64,000 bases of DNA. Source: Gaiellasilicea sp963811885. Its GTDB lineage: Bacteria; Actinomycetota; Thermoleophilia; Gaiellales; Gaiellaceae. A program made the translations under genes and the position numbers. Below are positions 39,476 through 50,502 of the stretch, piece after piece. How positions within the stretch are numbered: position 1 is the first letter of the stretch; each line of letters begins with the position of its first letter. Under the pieces are notes generated by a model. The model was not told the DNA's origin and ran no database searches. It worked only from the letters and a program-made list of their open reading frames with translations. Where the stretch lies: positions 306,310 to 370,309 of the forward strand of contig CAWETB010000014.1 in assembly GCA_963811885.1 (NCBI GenBank). Direction: 5' to 3'.

Positions 39476-40390
39476 TCAGGGCTCCGCTGCTCGACGTCTG
39501 CGCTCCGACGTCGTCCCCGATCTGGAGAAGTCGACGACGTAGTAGCAGACCATGCGTAGGAGCTCGCCGAGGTAGACAACCTTCCGCCGAACGGCTCATC
39601 GAGGCCGAGGATCTTCACCGCGTCGCGGGCGAGGATGCCGGCCGCCTCTCGGATCGTTCGTCTCCGCGACCGCGGGCGATCATCATCATCGAGGACGCGA
39701 TTGATGTCGATCATTCGGAGCGCCTGCGCACGGGCGTTCTCGTGATGCGAGTGGAAGACGGCTGCCGTCCGGCTCGTAGACGATCGACCAGCCGGAGGGC
39801 GACGACGCGGTGCGCCCAGTCGATATCCTCGGCCGCCGGCAGCGTGAACGGCTCGTCGCGCCAGACACTGCGGCGGATCACGGAAGCGGCATTGCTGAAC
39901 ACGACGGAGTCCGCCGGAGCTCCGCGAGTAGATGCGGTCTGCCTCGCCGAACTGGCTGCTGCAAGCGATGGACCTCCTGCCAGGGCGCATCCGGCCACGG
40001 CACCTGTCGGGTCGCGACACCGGCCACTTCCGGGGCGGCGAAGGGGCGCGCCATCGCCTCGAGCCAACCGTCGTCGACCGGGATCGCGTGCGCGGAAAGG
40101 CTGACGACGAGTCTCGCCGCGCTACCGCCTCGATGCCCACGTTCAGCGCCTTCGAGTAGTCGAATTCGCCAGGGGGCAGCTCGAAGACTCCGACATCCGA
40201 ACGAACGCGCGATCTCGATCGTCGCGTCGGTCGAGCCGCTGTCGACGACGAGGACGTCGAGATCGAAGTTCCCTCGCTGGCGCTGCAGCGTCTCGAGGCA
40301 GCGGCCGATCAGTTCGCTCTCGTTGAGCGTGCGGATGATGACGTCCACGTCTCTGGGTGGCGAATTTGGCGGTGTGATCTCTGTCCGCAT
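39476..40390 (-). CDS. glycosyltransferase family 2 (frameshifted)
   Basis: A GT2 enzyme of about 300 residues. From ATG 40390 the sequence reads VDVIIRTLNESELIGRCLET and VLVVDSGSTDATIEIARSFG, the nucleotide-sugar site. Later pieces in other frames are FELPPGEFDYSKALNVG, RLVVSLSAHAIPVDDGWLEA (DxD region), AEDIDWAHRVVALGWSIVY (the ED-motif that carries the catalytic base) and VFHSHHENARAQALRMID. The C-terminus KVVYLGELLRMVCYYVVDF ends at 39476. At least six breaks are needed. It is convergent with the large secreted gene; TGACCTAGGTCA, a perfect palindrome, lies at its stop (39467-39478). Probably adds a sugar to the lipid-linked repeat unit. Confidence 0.78.
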
Positions 40391-40585
40391 CGGAGTCAAG
40401 CTGGATCGCCGCAGCGTCCGCCGCGGCGCACAGTCCTCGCACGAACGCTAGCCGCAGTGGCCGGACGGGACGACGGGCCAATGGGACAGAGAGCGGCCCG
40501 AGTGGGCCTATGCCAACGGATAGCCCGAGCTTGACAGCCCGTCCGGGCCTCGACTACCCTGCCGCCCTTCGGCGCCCGGACAGGC

Positions 40586-41823
40586 ATGTCCCGCCGCTCT
40601 CGCGGGTTACGAACGGAGTCCCCTGATCCATTACCACGGCTCGAAAAAGCTCCGTGTCATCCGTTACGTCTCAGCGGCTGTCTTGCACTTCTGGGCTCGG
40701 CGTGGATCTCTGCCGGCTCGTCGGCTGCGCCGCCGGCGACGCAGCCGACTGTCTTCATGGCCGCATCAGGGTCCGACAGCGGACGCTGCTCGCGTGCGCG
40801 TCCGTGCCGGACGTTCGATCGGGCGTACCAGGTCGCGGCCCCCGGTGCGACGATTCAGGTCGGTGCCGGACCTACCCGGGGCAGGCGATCAATTCTCGAC
40901 CCGCACAAGCGGTCGGCCGGCCGACGTCGTCTTTCGGCCGGCGCCCGCAGCCAAAGTCGTCGTCAAGGCGGAGCTCGACGTGCGCGCAGCCCACCTGGAG
41001 TTGCGTGGCATGACGATCGAGCAGGTCAACTTCCTGCGCTCCGCCGACGACGTCACGCTCCGCAACATCGACAAGCTCGGCATGTGATGAAGGCTCCTCC
41101 AACATCTCGATCATCGGCGGCGAGATCAGCTGCGGCGATCTGCGACTACCACCCGCAGATGCAGAACGAGCGGCAGCCGACGTCGCCCCCGCCAACATCC
41201 TCCTCGACGGCGTCACTTCCACGACTGGCAGTCGGCGACGTCGGGCAGCACACCGAGTGCCTCCAGATCCTGCGGCGGCGACGGGATCACGATCCGCAAC
41301 TCGACCTTCCGCCAGTGCGCCACCGCCAACCCGCTCCCGGGCCACCGCCGCGATCTCACATCAGCTGGCTACGGCATCGGCCCTGTCACCGGAACGTCCT
41401 GCTCGAGAACAACTTCATCTACGCCTCCGGCAACTCGTTCACGATCCAGGCCAGCGACTTCGACAACCTCGACCTAAGTACAACTCGATCGCCGGCCCGA
41501 TCATCATCTTCGACCGCGAAGGCGGCGGCACCGGCATGGACTTCATCGGCAACAACATGGGCTACGCGCCGGCGGCTGCACCGCCGAAAACAGCGGCGTC
41601 CCGATCAACTGGCGCTACAACGTCATCAGCGGCGGCACCTGCGGCCCCACCGACAGGAACGCCGCCAACGGCTTCATCGACCGCAACAACAACCTCCACC
41701 TCGCACCCGGCTCCGCTGCCGTCAACGCGCGGCGATCCTCAGCGATCCCCGACACCGACATCGACGGTCAACGCCGCCCGACCGGCAGCCGCCCCGACGC
41801 CGGCGCCGACGAAGCTGCGGTAG
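40586..41823 (+). CDS. secreted right-handed beta-helix (pectate-lyase-like) protein (frameshifted)
   Basis: About 400 residues. ATG 40586 gives a long basic N-region, then the signal core SGCLALLGSAWISAGSSAAP. The mature start TVFMAASGSDSGRCSRARPC and RTFDRAYQVAAPGATIQVGA is the usual opening of secreted parallel beta-helix proteins. Helix rungs follow in shifting frames: LELRGMTIEQVNFLRSADDV, ITIRNSTFRQCATANPL, NVLLENNFIYASGNSFTIQA and FIGNNMGYA. The end LHLAPGSAAVNAGDP and PDAGADEA is the normal closing of the family. Such proteins bind or cleave polysaccharides; catalytic residues cannot be placed. It diverges from the GT2 gene, and the end coordinate is approximate because of breaks. Confidence 0.75.
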
Positions 41824-41846
41824 CACTGACCCTCGATGCGTTGTGC

Positions 41847-42361
41847 CTAGCTCGGCGAGAGCTCGGACGGGCGCCCAGGCGTCACCGGGGTCGGCGCGCC
41901 CAGCTGCTGAGCCAGATACCCGCCGAGATCGTCGCCGAGCCACGGTACGTCGCGCATCGACCCCGGCGGTGTGCTCTCTGCTGCGAGTGCTGCGGACAAT
42001 GCCGCGGCATCGTCAACGGCAGTGACAAGGCCGGCCGCCTCCAACCGTCGCGCGAGCTCGAGCTGGTGATCGTCCACATGCTCGCCGAATCGGTGTTGCC
42101 GAGCCATCACGATCGGCCGCCTGCCGTTGGCGAGCGAGACCATCACGGAGCCGACGCCGGCGTGCATGACGACGGCGCGTGACTGCCGAATGTAGCCAAC
42201 GACCTCGTCGAATGACAGGTACTCCGCTTCGAGCGCCCGTTCGGACCGAATCTCGATGGGCCGTACTGGACAACGAGCGGTTCGTCGAGTTCCAACTCGT
42301 AGATCGTGGCGAGCATGCGATCGAACGGTGCTTCGTGCGTTCCAACCGAGACGAAGATCAT
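41847..42361 (-). CDS. ALG13-like glycosyltransferase subunit (GT28 C-terminal domain; one frameshift)
   Basis: About 171 residues resembling the catalytic half of the bipartite ALG13/ALG14 (EpsF/PssE-type) glycosyltransferase, equal to the C-terminal domain of MurG. ATG 42361 starts MIFVSVGTHEAPFDRMLATI. After a one-base break near 42245 the sequence continues EYLSFDEVVGYIRQSRAVVM and HAGVGSVMVSLANGRRPIVM, the UDP-sugar binding loop, then ARQHRFGEHVDDHQLELARR. It overlaps the ALG14-like gene by 4 bp (ATGA), as expected for two halves of one enzyme. Likely adds a hexose or GlcNAc to a lipid-linked sugar. Confidence 0.82.
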
Positions 42362-42833
42362 CGGTGCGCGAACACGTTTCCGGCGTAGCGCGCCTTAGCG
42401 AGGCGACCTTCCATCTCGGGCCATTGCACGTAGGTCCGATTCGCAATCGGGCTGACGAGGCGGCCGGTCAAGGAGGGACCCTCGATCCTGGTGAAGCTCT
42501 CCACATAGACGATCTCCAACCGGTGACGCGACCGAGCCAAGCGAAGGGCACGGCAACTCCCGCCCCTGTCGTGAGCATCACGCGAGGACGGAGCCTCCGG
42601 AGCGTGCGCCACGCCAAGACGAGGTTGCGAAGGAGATTCTTGAGGCTCCGGTTCGTCGGCGAGTACGCATACACGACGCGCTCGTCGCGCAGCAAGGATC
42701 GAGCGTCGCTCTTGTCGAACGTCACCCAAACGTGCGAGTACGGTTCCCAGGCCGGCTTCAAGGCGAGCATCTGTTGAAGATGCCCCCCGATGAGCAGACG
42801 AGCAGAACGTCGACTCGATCGTGCGCTCGCCAT
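42358..42833 (-). CDS. ALG14-like glycosyltransferase membrane subunit (frameshifted)
   Basis: About 155 residues equal to the acceptor-binding, membrane-recruiting half of an ALG13/14-type enzyme. The start reads VLLVCSSGGHLQQ across a broken run of six G (TCATCGGGGGGCATC), where a seventh G would restore the SSGGH motif. The core is LKPAWEPYSHVWVTFDKSDA, YAYSPTNRSLKNLLRNLVLA and VMLTTGAGVAVPFAWLGRV; the end, after another break near 42540, is LEIVYVESFTRIEGPSLTGR then VSPIANRTYVQWPEME. ATG 42833 overlaps the stop of the upstream GT2 gene (TGATG). The exact start is uncertain. Confidence 0.8.
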
Positions 42834-43722
42834 CAGGGGCTTCGGCTGCTCGCGCCGCCCGCGCGCTTCGAGCGCGCGATGCCGGAGATTACGCGGGCTC
42901 TGCTGGCGGCGAAGATACGCGCGCGCTTCGACGTCCCGATCCGCTCGGCTCGCCGTGAGCGCGGCGGCTGCGTAGCCCCAGATCATGCCGAGTGCCGCCG
43001 GCTCGCGGCGCGCGTTCCAGAGCGCGCGCAGCGCGAGATACCAGGGCCGGTAGCCGATGTAGTGCGCCGCATGGCCCTGGTCGCGCGCGCGCGCAGGCCG
43101 CGCCGTCGCGCTCTCCCTCGCGGCGATGGTGGCGGAACGGCAGGTCCTCGAAGGTCATCGTGCGCCAGCCGCGCGCGTTCGCCTTGAACTCGTCGATGCC
43201 GTCCCAGCCACGCGCTCCTCGAGCGGCAGCAGTGCTGGAGGCACTCCCACCGATACGCGCGTGACGCGCCCCAGACGGTCGTGCCGGTGACGTGCCGCTG
43301 CCGCCAGTCGCCGTCGCTCGAGCTCGTGGCAGCTGCCGCTCGCGATGCCGAGCGCCGGGTCGGCGTCGAACTTCGCGAGCAGGCGCTCGAAGTAGTCGGG
43401 CTCGAACGAGACGTCCGCGTCGACGTTGACGACGAACGTCGGCGGGCTCGGCCGAGCGCCTCGATGCCGGCGTGGAACGCGCGCACGATCGGCGCGCCGC
43501 GGTCGGCGACGCCGTCGCCCGGAACGCGAGCAGGACGCTGATCCAGTCGTGCTCCGCCGCGAGCGCCTCTGCGACCGTCGAGCGTCTCGTCGGTCGACCC
43601 GTTGTCGACGATCGAGCCACGCGCGCGGCGGACGCCGTCTGCGCTGCGAGGCTCGCCGCGAGCCGCGGGAGGTTGTCCGCCTCGTCTCGCGCAGGCGTCA
43701 CGACCGCGTACGAGCGGATCAT
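42833..43722 (-). CDS. glycosyltransferase family 2 (frameshifted)
   Basis: A GT2 enzyme of about 290 residues. ATG 43722 begins IRSYAVVTPARDEADNLPRL; the following blocks appear in alternating frames: VDNGSTDETL, APIVRAFHAGIEALG, the DxD region near VVNVDADVSFEPDYFERLL, then GIASGSCHEL and DGIDEFKANARGWRTMTFED, where the ED-type catalytic motif lies, and LPFRHHRREGERDG. The end shows a predicted helix pair near the C-terminus (YAAAALTASRADRDVEARAY). The ATG overlaps the asparagine synthase stop (ATGA), and the stop overlaps the ALG14-like ATG, so all are one operon. Confidence 0.78.
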
Positions 43723-45668
43723 CTCGACGGCGACGCGTCTCGCGCGCTGGACGTCGCGGCGAGCCGAGCGCGCGCGGAAGGAACGACGACAGCCACACCT
43801 CGAGCATCAGGATCGAGAGCAGGACGCGAGTCGTTGCCGCGTGTCCGCCGGTCGCATGGCCGCGACGAGCCGCTCGACCGCGGCCGCGGTCGAGGAACTC
43901 CGCGTAGCGCGGGCTCGGCCCGAGCAGGTAGTCGCTGATCGCGCCGCGCGTCTGGGCCCGGAACCAGCCGTCGACGCGCCGTGTGGAAGAAGCCGACCTT
44001 CGGCTTGTCGATGATGCGGTCCGGGACGAGCCCGCGCGCGGCGTGCTTGAGCAGGTACTTCGTGTCGAGCCGCCGCACCTTAGGCGCGCCGGGATCGTCG
44101 CGCAGAGCTCGACGAACTCGTGGTCGAGGAACGGCACCCGCACCTCGAGCGAGTGCGCCATCGACGCCCGGTCGAAGTAGTGGAGCATGTCGTCGACAAG
44201 GCCGAGCTGCGCGTCGAGGTACAGCGTCGCCGGCAGCGGATCGTCCGGCGACGTCGCCGAGGCGCTCGCGACGATCGCGCGCAGCGCGGCGCTGCCGTCG
44301 AGCTCCGCGAGCGGTCCGCGCACGAGCTCGCTGCCGCAGCGCCGGGCGTCGAGTCCGCCGCTCATCGCGAGGAGCCGCTCGGCCGGGTCCGCCGCGCCGC
44401 GAGCGTCCGCGCCGCGCGGCGCGAACCGCGCCGGCGCGCGTGGCGCAGCCGCGAGCCCCGACTGCCGCGCACCGGGCCGGGCAGTCGCTGCCAGCGTGCC
44501 GGCGAGCGCCGCCGCGCGGTGCTTTCGGTAGCCGCCGAGCAGCTCGTCGGCGCCCTGGCCCGACAGCGCGACCGTCACGTGCTGCGCCGCGAGCTCGCGA
44601 CAGCGCGAGGAAGCCGAGCGCGGAGAGGTCGGCGAGCGGCTCGTCGAGATACCAGACGAGCTCCTCGAGGTCGACGGTCTGCTCCGCGAACGAGAGCTCG
44701 AGCTCGTGGTGGTCGGTGCCGAAGTGCTCGGCGACGAGGCGCGCGTCGGCGAGCTCGTTGCCGCTGCCCGCCTCGGCGAAGCCGACCGAGAAGGTCTTCA
44801 CCGGCTCGCGTCATGTGCCGCGCCATCAGCGCGACGATCAGGCTCGAGTCGAGCCCGCCGCTCAGCATCGCGCCGAGCGGGACGTCGCTCATCAGCCGCA
44901 GCCGCACCGACTCGTCGAGCTCCTCGAGCAGCCGCTCGCCGGCTTCGTCGAGCGCTCGCCGTCGACGGGCGTCGGGCTCGGGATAGCGCCAGTACGCGCT
45001 CGCTGCGGACGCCGCCGTCCTCGACGACGAGGAGGTGTCCGGGCATCAGCTTGCGACACGCCGGCGAGCGGCGTCCGCGGGCCGGGAACGAAGCCGAGCG
45101 TCAGGTAGGCGTCGATCGCCTCGTAGTCGAGCTCGGGCTCGACGAGGCCGCTCGCGAGCAGGCTCTTCAGCTCGGACGCGAAGACGAGCAGGTCGTCGGC
45201 GTCGCGCGTAGTAGAGCGGCTTGATCCCGAGCCGGTCGCGCGCGAGGACGCGCGCGCCGCTCGCGGCCGTCCCAGACGGCGATCCCGAACATGCCGCGCA
45301 GCTGCTCCGGGAACGCCGTGCCCGTGCTGCTCGTAGAGGTGCGGGAGGATCTCCGTGTCGCAGCGGCGTCGCGAAGCGGTGGCCGCGCCGCGCGCAGGTC
45401 GCGTCGCGGAGCGTCGACATGGTTGTAGAGCTCGCCGTTCTGGATCGCCCAGACCGTGCCGTCCTCGTTCGCGAACGGCTGGTGGCCGCCCTCGACGTCG
45501 ACGATGCTCAGCCGGCGGACGCCGAGCGCGACGCCCGGCGCGCTGTACGTGCCGCGGTCGTTCGGGCCGCGATGCGTCATCACGTCCGTCATCCGGTCGA
45601 GCACCTCCGGCGAGACGACTGCGGCGGGGCTCCCCCCGCAACTGAACGACTCCGCAGATTCCGCACAT
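43719..45668 (-). CDS. asnB: asparagine synthase, glutamine-hydrolysing, AsnB-type (frameshifted)
   Basis: About 640 residues. MCGICGVVQLRG at the start (ATG 45668) provides the N-terminal Cys2 glutaminase nucleophile; MTHRGPNDRGTYSAPGVALG and RLSIVDVEGGHQPFANEDGT and IQNGELYNH belong to the same glutaminase domain. The synthetase domain has the PP-loop LSGGLDSSLIVAL, then FSVGFAEAGSGNELADARLV, VALSGQGADELLGGYRKH and YFDRASMAHSLEVRVPFLD. More than ten single-base breaks interrupt it. AsnB-like enzymes are common in polysaccharide loci, where some amidate uronic acids or other carboxylates rather than aspartate; which is true here is unknown. A CTAGCC palindrome lies 72-87 bp upstream. Confidence 0.85.
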
Positions 45669-45681
45669 AGCACGTCCCACG

Positions 45682-46647
45682 CTAGTCGGGCATCGCGCGA
45701 CATGGCGACGGCCGTTCGGCCAGAGCGCCGCGCGTTCGGCTAGCCGAACGGCTAGCTCGTCCGCGATACGTGGCAGCGCAGCACGCAGCGAGCGAGCGTG
45801 CCCGGCACGGACCGGTCGACCGCCTCGCGAGACGACCGGATGTGTGAGCGCCTCGAGCGCGACGCCGCCCCGCTCGAGCAGCGCAGCCGCGGGCTGCGAT
45901 GCTTCTTCGCATACCGGATCCGGCTCGCGGCGAGAACCGGAAGGAGCGACGCCCTCGGGGCCGACGCGCCGCCCTCGTGCGCGACCGGGGCTCGGGGCTC
46001 GTAACGCAACGCGTGGCCGGCGGCGCGCAGAGCGCCGGCAGAGGTCGATGTCCTCGCAGTACATGAAGAAGCCCTCGTCGAATCCGTTCAGTTCCTCGAG
46101 CACCGACGCGGCGCACGAGGAGGCAGGCGCCGGACACCCACTCCGGCGTGGCTCGGCGCTGCGTAGCGCCTGAGGATCACGGACCAGTTCGTCGGTCCAC
46201 GTCGCCGCTGGGAAGACCCGATGCAGGAAGAGCGCCGCGCATACGTCGACCGAAGCCGCGGAAAGCGCCGCTGCGAATAGTCCAGTGATCCGTCGGACGT
46301 GGAGGATGCGAGGTGCCACGGCGCCGACATCCGGCTTGTTGCTCGAGTACTCGCACGAGCACGTCCAGGGATTCGGCGTCCGATGCGAGCGTCGGGATTC
46401 AGGAACAGGACGTAGGGGGCCTGGCCCGCCTCGCCAGCCTGCGTTGCAGCCGTGCGAGAAGCCGCCGTTTCGCTCGAGAGCGAATCGTCTCGACGGCCAG
46501 GTCCGCCACCGCCTCGAGGCTCCGGTCGCTCGAGGCGTTGTCGACAACGGTGACGTGCACTGCCGGGAGCGCGGAGAGCGGCTCCACGCACCCGCGGAGC
46601 TCATCGAAGCTGTTGTACGAGACGACAACCACGTCGAGGGCGATCAC
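45682..46647 (-). CDS. glycosyltransferase family 2, rhamnosyltransferase-like (frameshifted)
   Basis: About 315 residues. GTG 46647 starts IALDVVVVSYNSFDELRGCV and HVTVVDNASSDRSLEAVADL, the WbbL-type GT2 opening. Later parts are ALERNGGFSHGCNAGWR, YVLFLNPDARI (DxD equivalent), SGACLLVRRASVLEELNG and FDEGFFMYCEDIDLCRRLR, the highly characteristic motif with the catalytic Glu-Asp. LRYEPRAPVAHEGGASA follows. Several breaks occur. The stop is uncertain: TAG at 45684-45682 if the last frame used is right, or TAG at 45754-45752, which would leave 83 bp before asnB with the palindrome in it. First gene of the minus-strand operon ending at 41847. Confidence 0.78.
45740..45755. promoter_or_regulatory. 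palindrome CTAGCC-GAAC-GGCTAG
   Basis: A perfect 6-4-6 inverted repeat, upstream of asnB (start 45668). The same half-sites with the same or one-base-longer spacer occur at 53443 and 55102. CTAG is usually rare in bacterial DNA, so the repetition is notable. Candidate operator, possibly for a LuxR-type regulator. It may lie within the end of the upstream glycosyltransferase gene. Confidence 0.5.
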
Positions 46648-47050
46648 CGCTCGAGGGTAACAGCGAAGGGCGCCGCACTGGCCGATTCTGCGCTCGCGCC
46701 GCTGTGACTTCCTCCACCCAGTCCGCAGAAACGGCTTGGTTCGGAGCCTGAGAGCCTGCGAACGGTTCCGCCGCCGTCATCCGGGGAAGTTGCTAGCCTC
46801 CGGCGCGATAGTTTCGCGGCTTCTGCTGGTGGCGACGAATCGCCCAGTGAAGTATGTGTCGCCCAGCCGCCACAAAGCCGCTCAAAAGCGACGTTTTCGG
46901 CTCAAATCCAGCGATCACCTGGAGCATACGTTCGTTCCGCCACGAACCGCCGCCAACATGCCGTCAAGTGCATGCCGCCACGTGAAGCCACTCTTGTCAA
47001 CGCAATCTCACTCTAATGCGATGACGCACGGATCCCGATAAGGAGGTCGC
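46648..47050 (+). other. divergent intergenic region with strong Shine-Dalgarno at its end
   Basis: 403 bp between the GT2 gene (minus) and the LamG gene (plus). No gene is supported. It is richer in A/T than its surroundings, as expected of a regulatory region. A CTAGCC half-site lies at 46793-46798. The end has TAAGGAGGT (47039-47047), a full match to the anti-Shine-Dalgarno, 3 nt before ATG 47051. I see no clear -35/-10 pair or riboswitch. Confidence 0.6.
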
Positions 47051-50000
47051 ATGCGCCGCCTTCGCCCGACCAAACGCTCCGCGACAACTCATCTAGCACT
47101 CGCTCTAGCACTGCTCGCAGTCGTGGGCGCCTCCGCGGCGACGAGGGGAGGAACGCAGGCTGGAGGGGTCAAGCCGCCTGCTTCCCCAACCGCCGCGAGC
47201 GGCCTCGTCGGGGCGTACGCATTCGACGAGCGAAGCGGTATGTCGATTTCTGACGCCTCCGGCAAAGGGAATCGCGGGACGATTTCCGGTCCGAAGTGGG
47301 CTGACGGCCGCTGGGGCGGCGGGCTTGCCTTCGACGGCGCCAACGACCTCGTGACGATCGCCGACTCGCCAACTCTCGACCTCACGAAGATGACCCTGGA
47401 GGCCTGGGTCCGGCCTTCGCGGCTCGAAGGTTCGTGGCGCACCGTCATCGTGAAGGAGCAGCCAGGGCAACTTGCATACGCGTTGTACGCGAAATCCGAT
47501 GCGGGTCCAGCAGGCAACGTCAATACCGGCAGAGGCGCGGATGTCTTCGCGAATGCCGAGGCAGCCTTGCCGCTGAACCGCTGGACCCACCTCGCGGCGA
47601 CCTACGACGGCTCGACGATCCGCCTCTTCACTGACGGCATCCAAATCGCCAGCAAGGTCACTGCCGGCGCGATTGCCGACTCCGCCATGCCCCTGCAGAT
47701 CGGCGGAAACAGCATTTGGGGCGAATGGTTTGCCGGCACCATCGATGACGTTCGGATCTACAACCGGGCACTCTCGCGGACCGAGATCTCCCGCGACATG
47801 CTCACGCCGTTCACGAGCGGAGGGGTGACGGCGACTGCCAAACCGGAGCCGCCATCACTGCTCGCCGTCGAGTCCAGGTCGACGACATCGCTCACCGTCT
47901 CCTGGAGCCCGAGTCCGAGCGCAACCGTTTCCGGCTACGGGGTCTATCGCAACGGCGTGCTGATGAACAGCACATCCGGCACGAGCTACACCTTCAACGC
48001 ACTTGCGTGCGGCACCTCGTACCGGTTGAGCGTCGACGCCTATGACGCGATCGGCGCCCGTTCGACGCAAAGCGCCATCGATGCGTCGACGTCATCCTGC
48101 CCAGACGCGCAGGGGCCTTCCGCGCCGGCATCGCTTGCTGTCTCCAGCACGACACGAAGTTCCGTCTCCTTGACGTGGGCATCTTCGACGGACAACGTCG
48201 GAGTGACCGGCTACAACCTCTACCGCGACAGCGCGTTGATCGGCAACACGACCGCCACGTCCTTCACGTTCACGTCACTGGAGTGTGGTCAGACCTTCGC
48301 GCTCGGTGTCGCCGCATACGACGCATCGGGGAATCGCTCCCCGCGGGCCTCGGTGACGGGGTCGACCGCGCCGTGCGCGACACCTTCCGACACTCAAGCG
48401 CCAACGCCGCCGACGGGTCTCGCTGTGACGGCGGCGAGTGCAACGTCGATATCGGTGTCCTGGACGGGATCCTCCGACAATGTCGGCGTCGCGGGATACG
48501 GCGTCTACCGAAACGGCTCCTCGATCGACTCCTCGTCGGCGACCAGCTACACGTTCAGCAACCTCGCGTGCGGTAGCAGCTTCACGTTCGCCATCGATGC
48601 GTACGACGCCGCCGGTAACCGCTCGGCGAGAGCATCAGTGGGCGGTCAGACGAGCGCATGCACGGCCCCTGCGGACACCCAGCCGCCGACGACGCCGGGA
48701 ACGCTCGTCGTCACGTCGAAGACCGCCTCATCGATTTCGGTGTCGTGGGCCGCCGCGACGGACAACGTCGGCGTCGCTGGTTACGGCGCCTATCGAAACG
48801 GCGCCGCCGTGGGCTCGACACAAGCCGCGAGCTACACCTATACCGCTTTGGCGTGCGGCTCCGACTTCACGCTGGCCGTGGACGCATACGACACCGCCGG
48901 CAATCGCTCGAGCAGGGCTTCCGTCGCAGCCTCCACATCCCCGTGCCCGGACACCCTCGCGCCTACCACGCCGGCAGGCTTCCGAGTGCTCACCGCCACC
49001 GTGGACACGGTCTCGGTCTCCTGGACACCTCGCTGGACAACACCGGCGTTGCGGGTTATGGCGCCTACGTCAACACTGCACTCAAGGGCACGACACCCAC
49101 TACCGGTTACACGTTCTCCGGTCTGAGCTGCGGGCGGAGCTACACATTCGGTGTCGATGCATTCGATGCTGCGGGTAATCGCTCGGCGACAACGACCGTG
49201 GTCGCGGCGACGTTGGCGTGTCCGGTTTCGGTGGATATTCAGCGTCCGTCTGTGCCTCAGGGGTTGGGTTTTGGCGCGATCACGGCGACGAGTGTGGCGC
49301 TTGTTTGGAACGCGTCGAGCGACAACGTCGGCGTGACTGGTTACCGGCTCTCGCGCAACGGGGTCAACGTGGCGACTGTGACGACGCCCGGCTATACCTT
49401 CGCGGGCTTGACCTGCGGTACCGGGTACTCGTTCATGGTCGAGGCCTTTGACGCCGCGGGTAACTATCTCGATCGGCCCGAGGCTGTCGCGACGACCTCC
49501 ACCCTCGCCTGTAGCGGTGGCGGAACACCGCCACCGCCACCGCCGACACGCCACCGCCGAGACGCCACCGCCGACGCAGCCGCCGCCTGCTGGTGGGGCG
49601 AGCGTCTATCTGTCAGCCGTCGGGTTCGGATACGGCGGCGTGTTCTGCGAGCGCACCCTGTAAGTCGTTCGCGCGCGCCTACACGGTCGCCTCGAGCGGC
49701 GCGGTCGTCTCGGTCGGCGCCGGTGTCTACGGCTCCCAGTTCTTCGCCGGCGGCTACGGCGGCTCGCAGTCGCAGGGAACAAAGACGCTGACCTTCCGTG
49801 GTGAACCCGGAAACAGTGTCCGCCAGCTCCACTTCCACTCTCCCAACCTCACCTTCGACGGGATCAACGTCGACGCCGGCGGCGCCCAGCTCGGCGACAC
49901 CGATGGCGCCACCTTCGAGAACGGCGGCGAACCATTCACGTTCAAGAACGGCTCAATCGGCAACGTCGTCGACCAAAAGGGCGCCATGATCGACGGGCCA

Positions 50001-50414
50001 GGAATGGTCTTCGACAACGTCCGCTTCCACGACGTCGTCATCCGCACAGCCGGAGTCCACTCCGAATGCATCTTCGCCTCCGTCCCCGAAGGCATGATCG
50101 TCCGCAACTCCACCTTCGAAAACTGCGCCGTCATGGACATCTTCTTCGTCTACCCCGACTGGTGGAGCCCCCTCCCACCCGTCTACGGCAACGTCGTCCT
50201 CGAAGGCAACAACTTCGGCCACCCCGACGGCACCTACGCCCTCTACATCGCCAAAATCGGAACCAGCATCCCCTCCTCAGCCCCCGTCAACGGCTGGCGA
50301 ATCCGCAACAACAACCTCGGCGGACCCGTCAACATCGACGCCCCAATCGGCACAGGCAACATCTTCTGCGGCAACACCGGCTCCACCCCAACAGGCTGGA
50401 ACAAAACCTGCTAA
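47051..50414 (+). CDS. secreted LamG + FN3 + beta-helix protein (three or more frameshifts)
   Basis: About 1,120 residues. ATG 47051 opens a signal peptide (LALALALLAVVGASAAT). Domains: LamG about residues 50-255 (AYAFDERSGMSISDASGKGN to DDVRIYNRAL), then six FN3 modules of about 92 residues, each with DNVGVxGYxxYRNG and a Cys pair (LACGTSYxLxVDAYDAxGNRS), a Pro-rich linker near 49540, and a right-handed beta-helix domain from about 49620 (FARAYTVASSGAVVSVGAGV to GNTGSTPTGWNKTC). Breaks: near 49030 (one base missing), two in the Pro linker relative to its twin, and one at about 49616 shared with the twin gene. The first 1.97 kb is unbroken. It probably binds surface polysaccharide; the beta-helix could be a lyase or binding module. 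Confidence 0.82.
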
Positions 50415-50418
50415 CACC
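49207..50418 (+). repeat. 1.2-kb near-identical module, copy 1 (partner 61071-62284)
   Basis: From GCGACGTTGGCGTGTCCGGT to AACAAAACCTGCTAACACCA the sequence repeats at 61071 with only scattered substitutions and a few one-base indels (two missing bases in the Pro linker here). It covers the last FN3, the Pro-rich linker and the whole beta-helix domain. Codon choice changes sharply inside it: T-ending/TTG-rich at 49210-49480, then C- and A-ending at 49800-50414, unlike the neighbours. Confidence 0.92.
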
Positions 50419-50502
50419 AGCCGGCTGCACGGTCAACCGCGACACCATTTCGCCATCCACAAGCAACAGAACTGAGTCGGGGCTTCGCGCGGCGCAGCTG
50501 GT

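Noticed and set aside
39467..39478. TGACCTAGGTCA palindrome as an operator
   Set aside because: It lies between two convergent genes and spans the stop region of the GT2 gene, so a promoter role is unlikely; it may be a weak terminator stem.
46736..47041. Small open frame upstream of the LamG gene
   Set aside because: No start-site signal, no recognisable sequence, and A/T-richer regulatory-like DNA.
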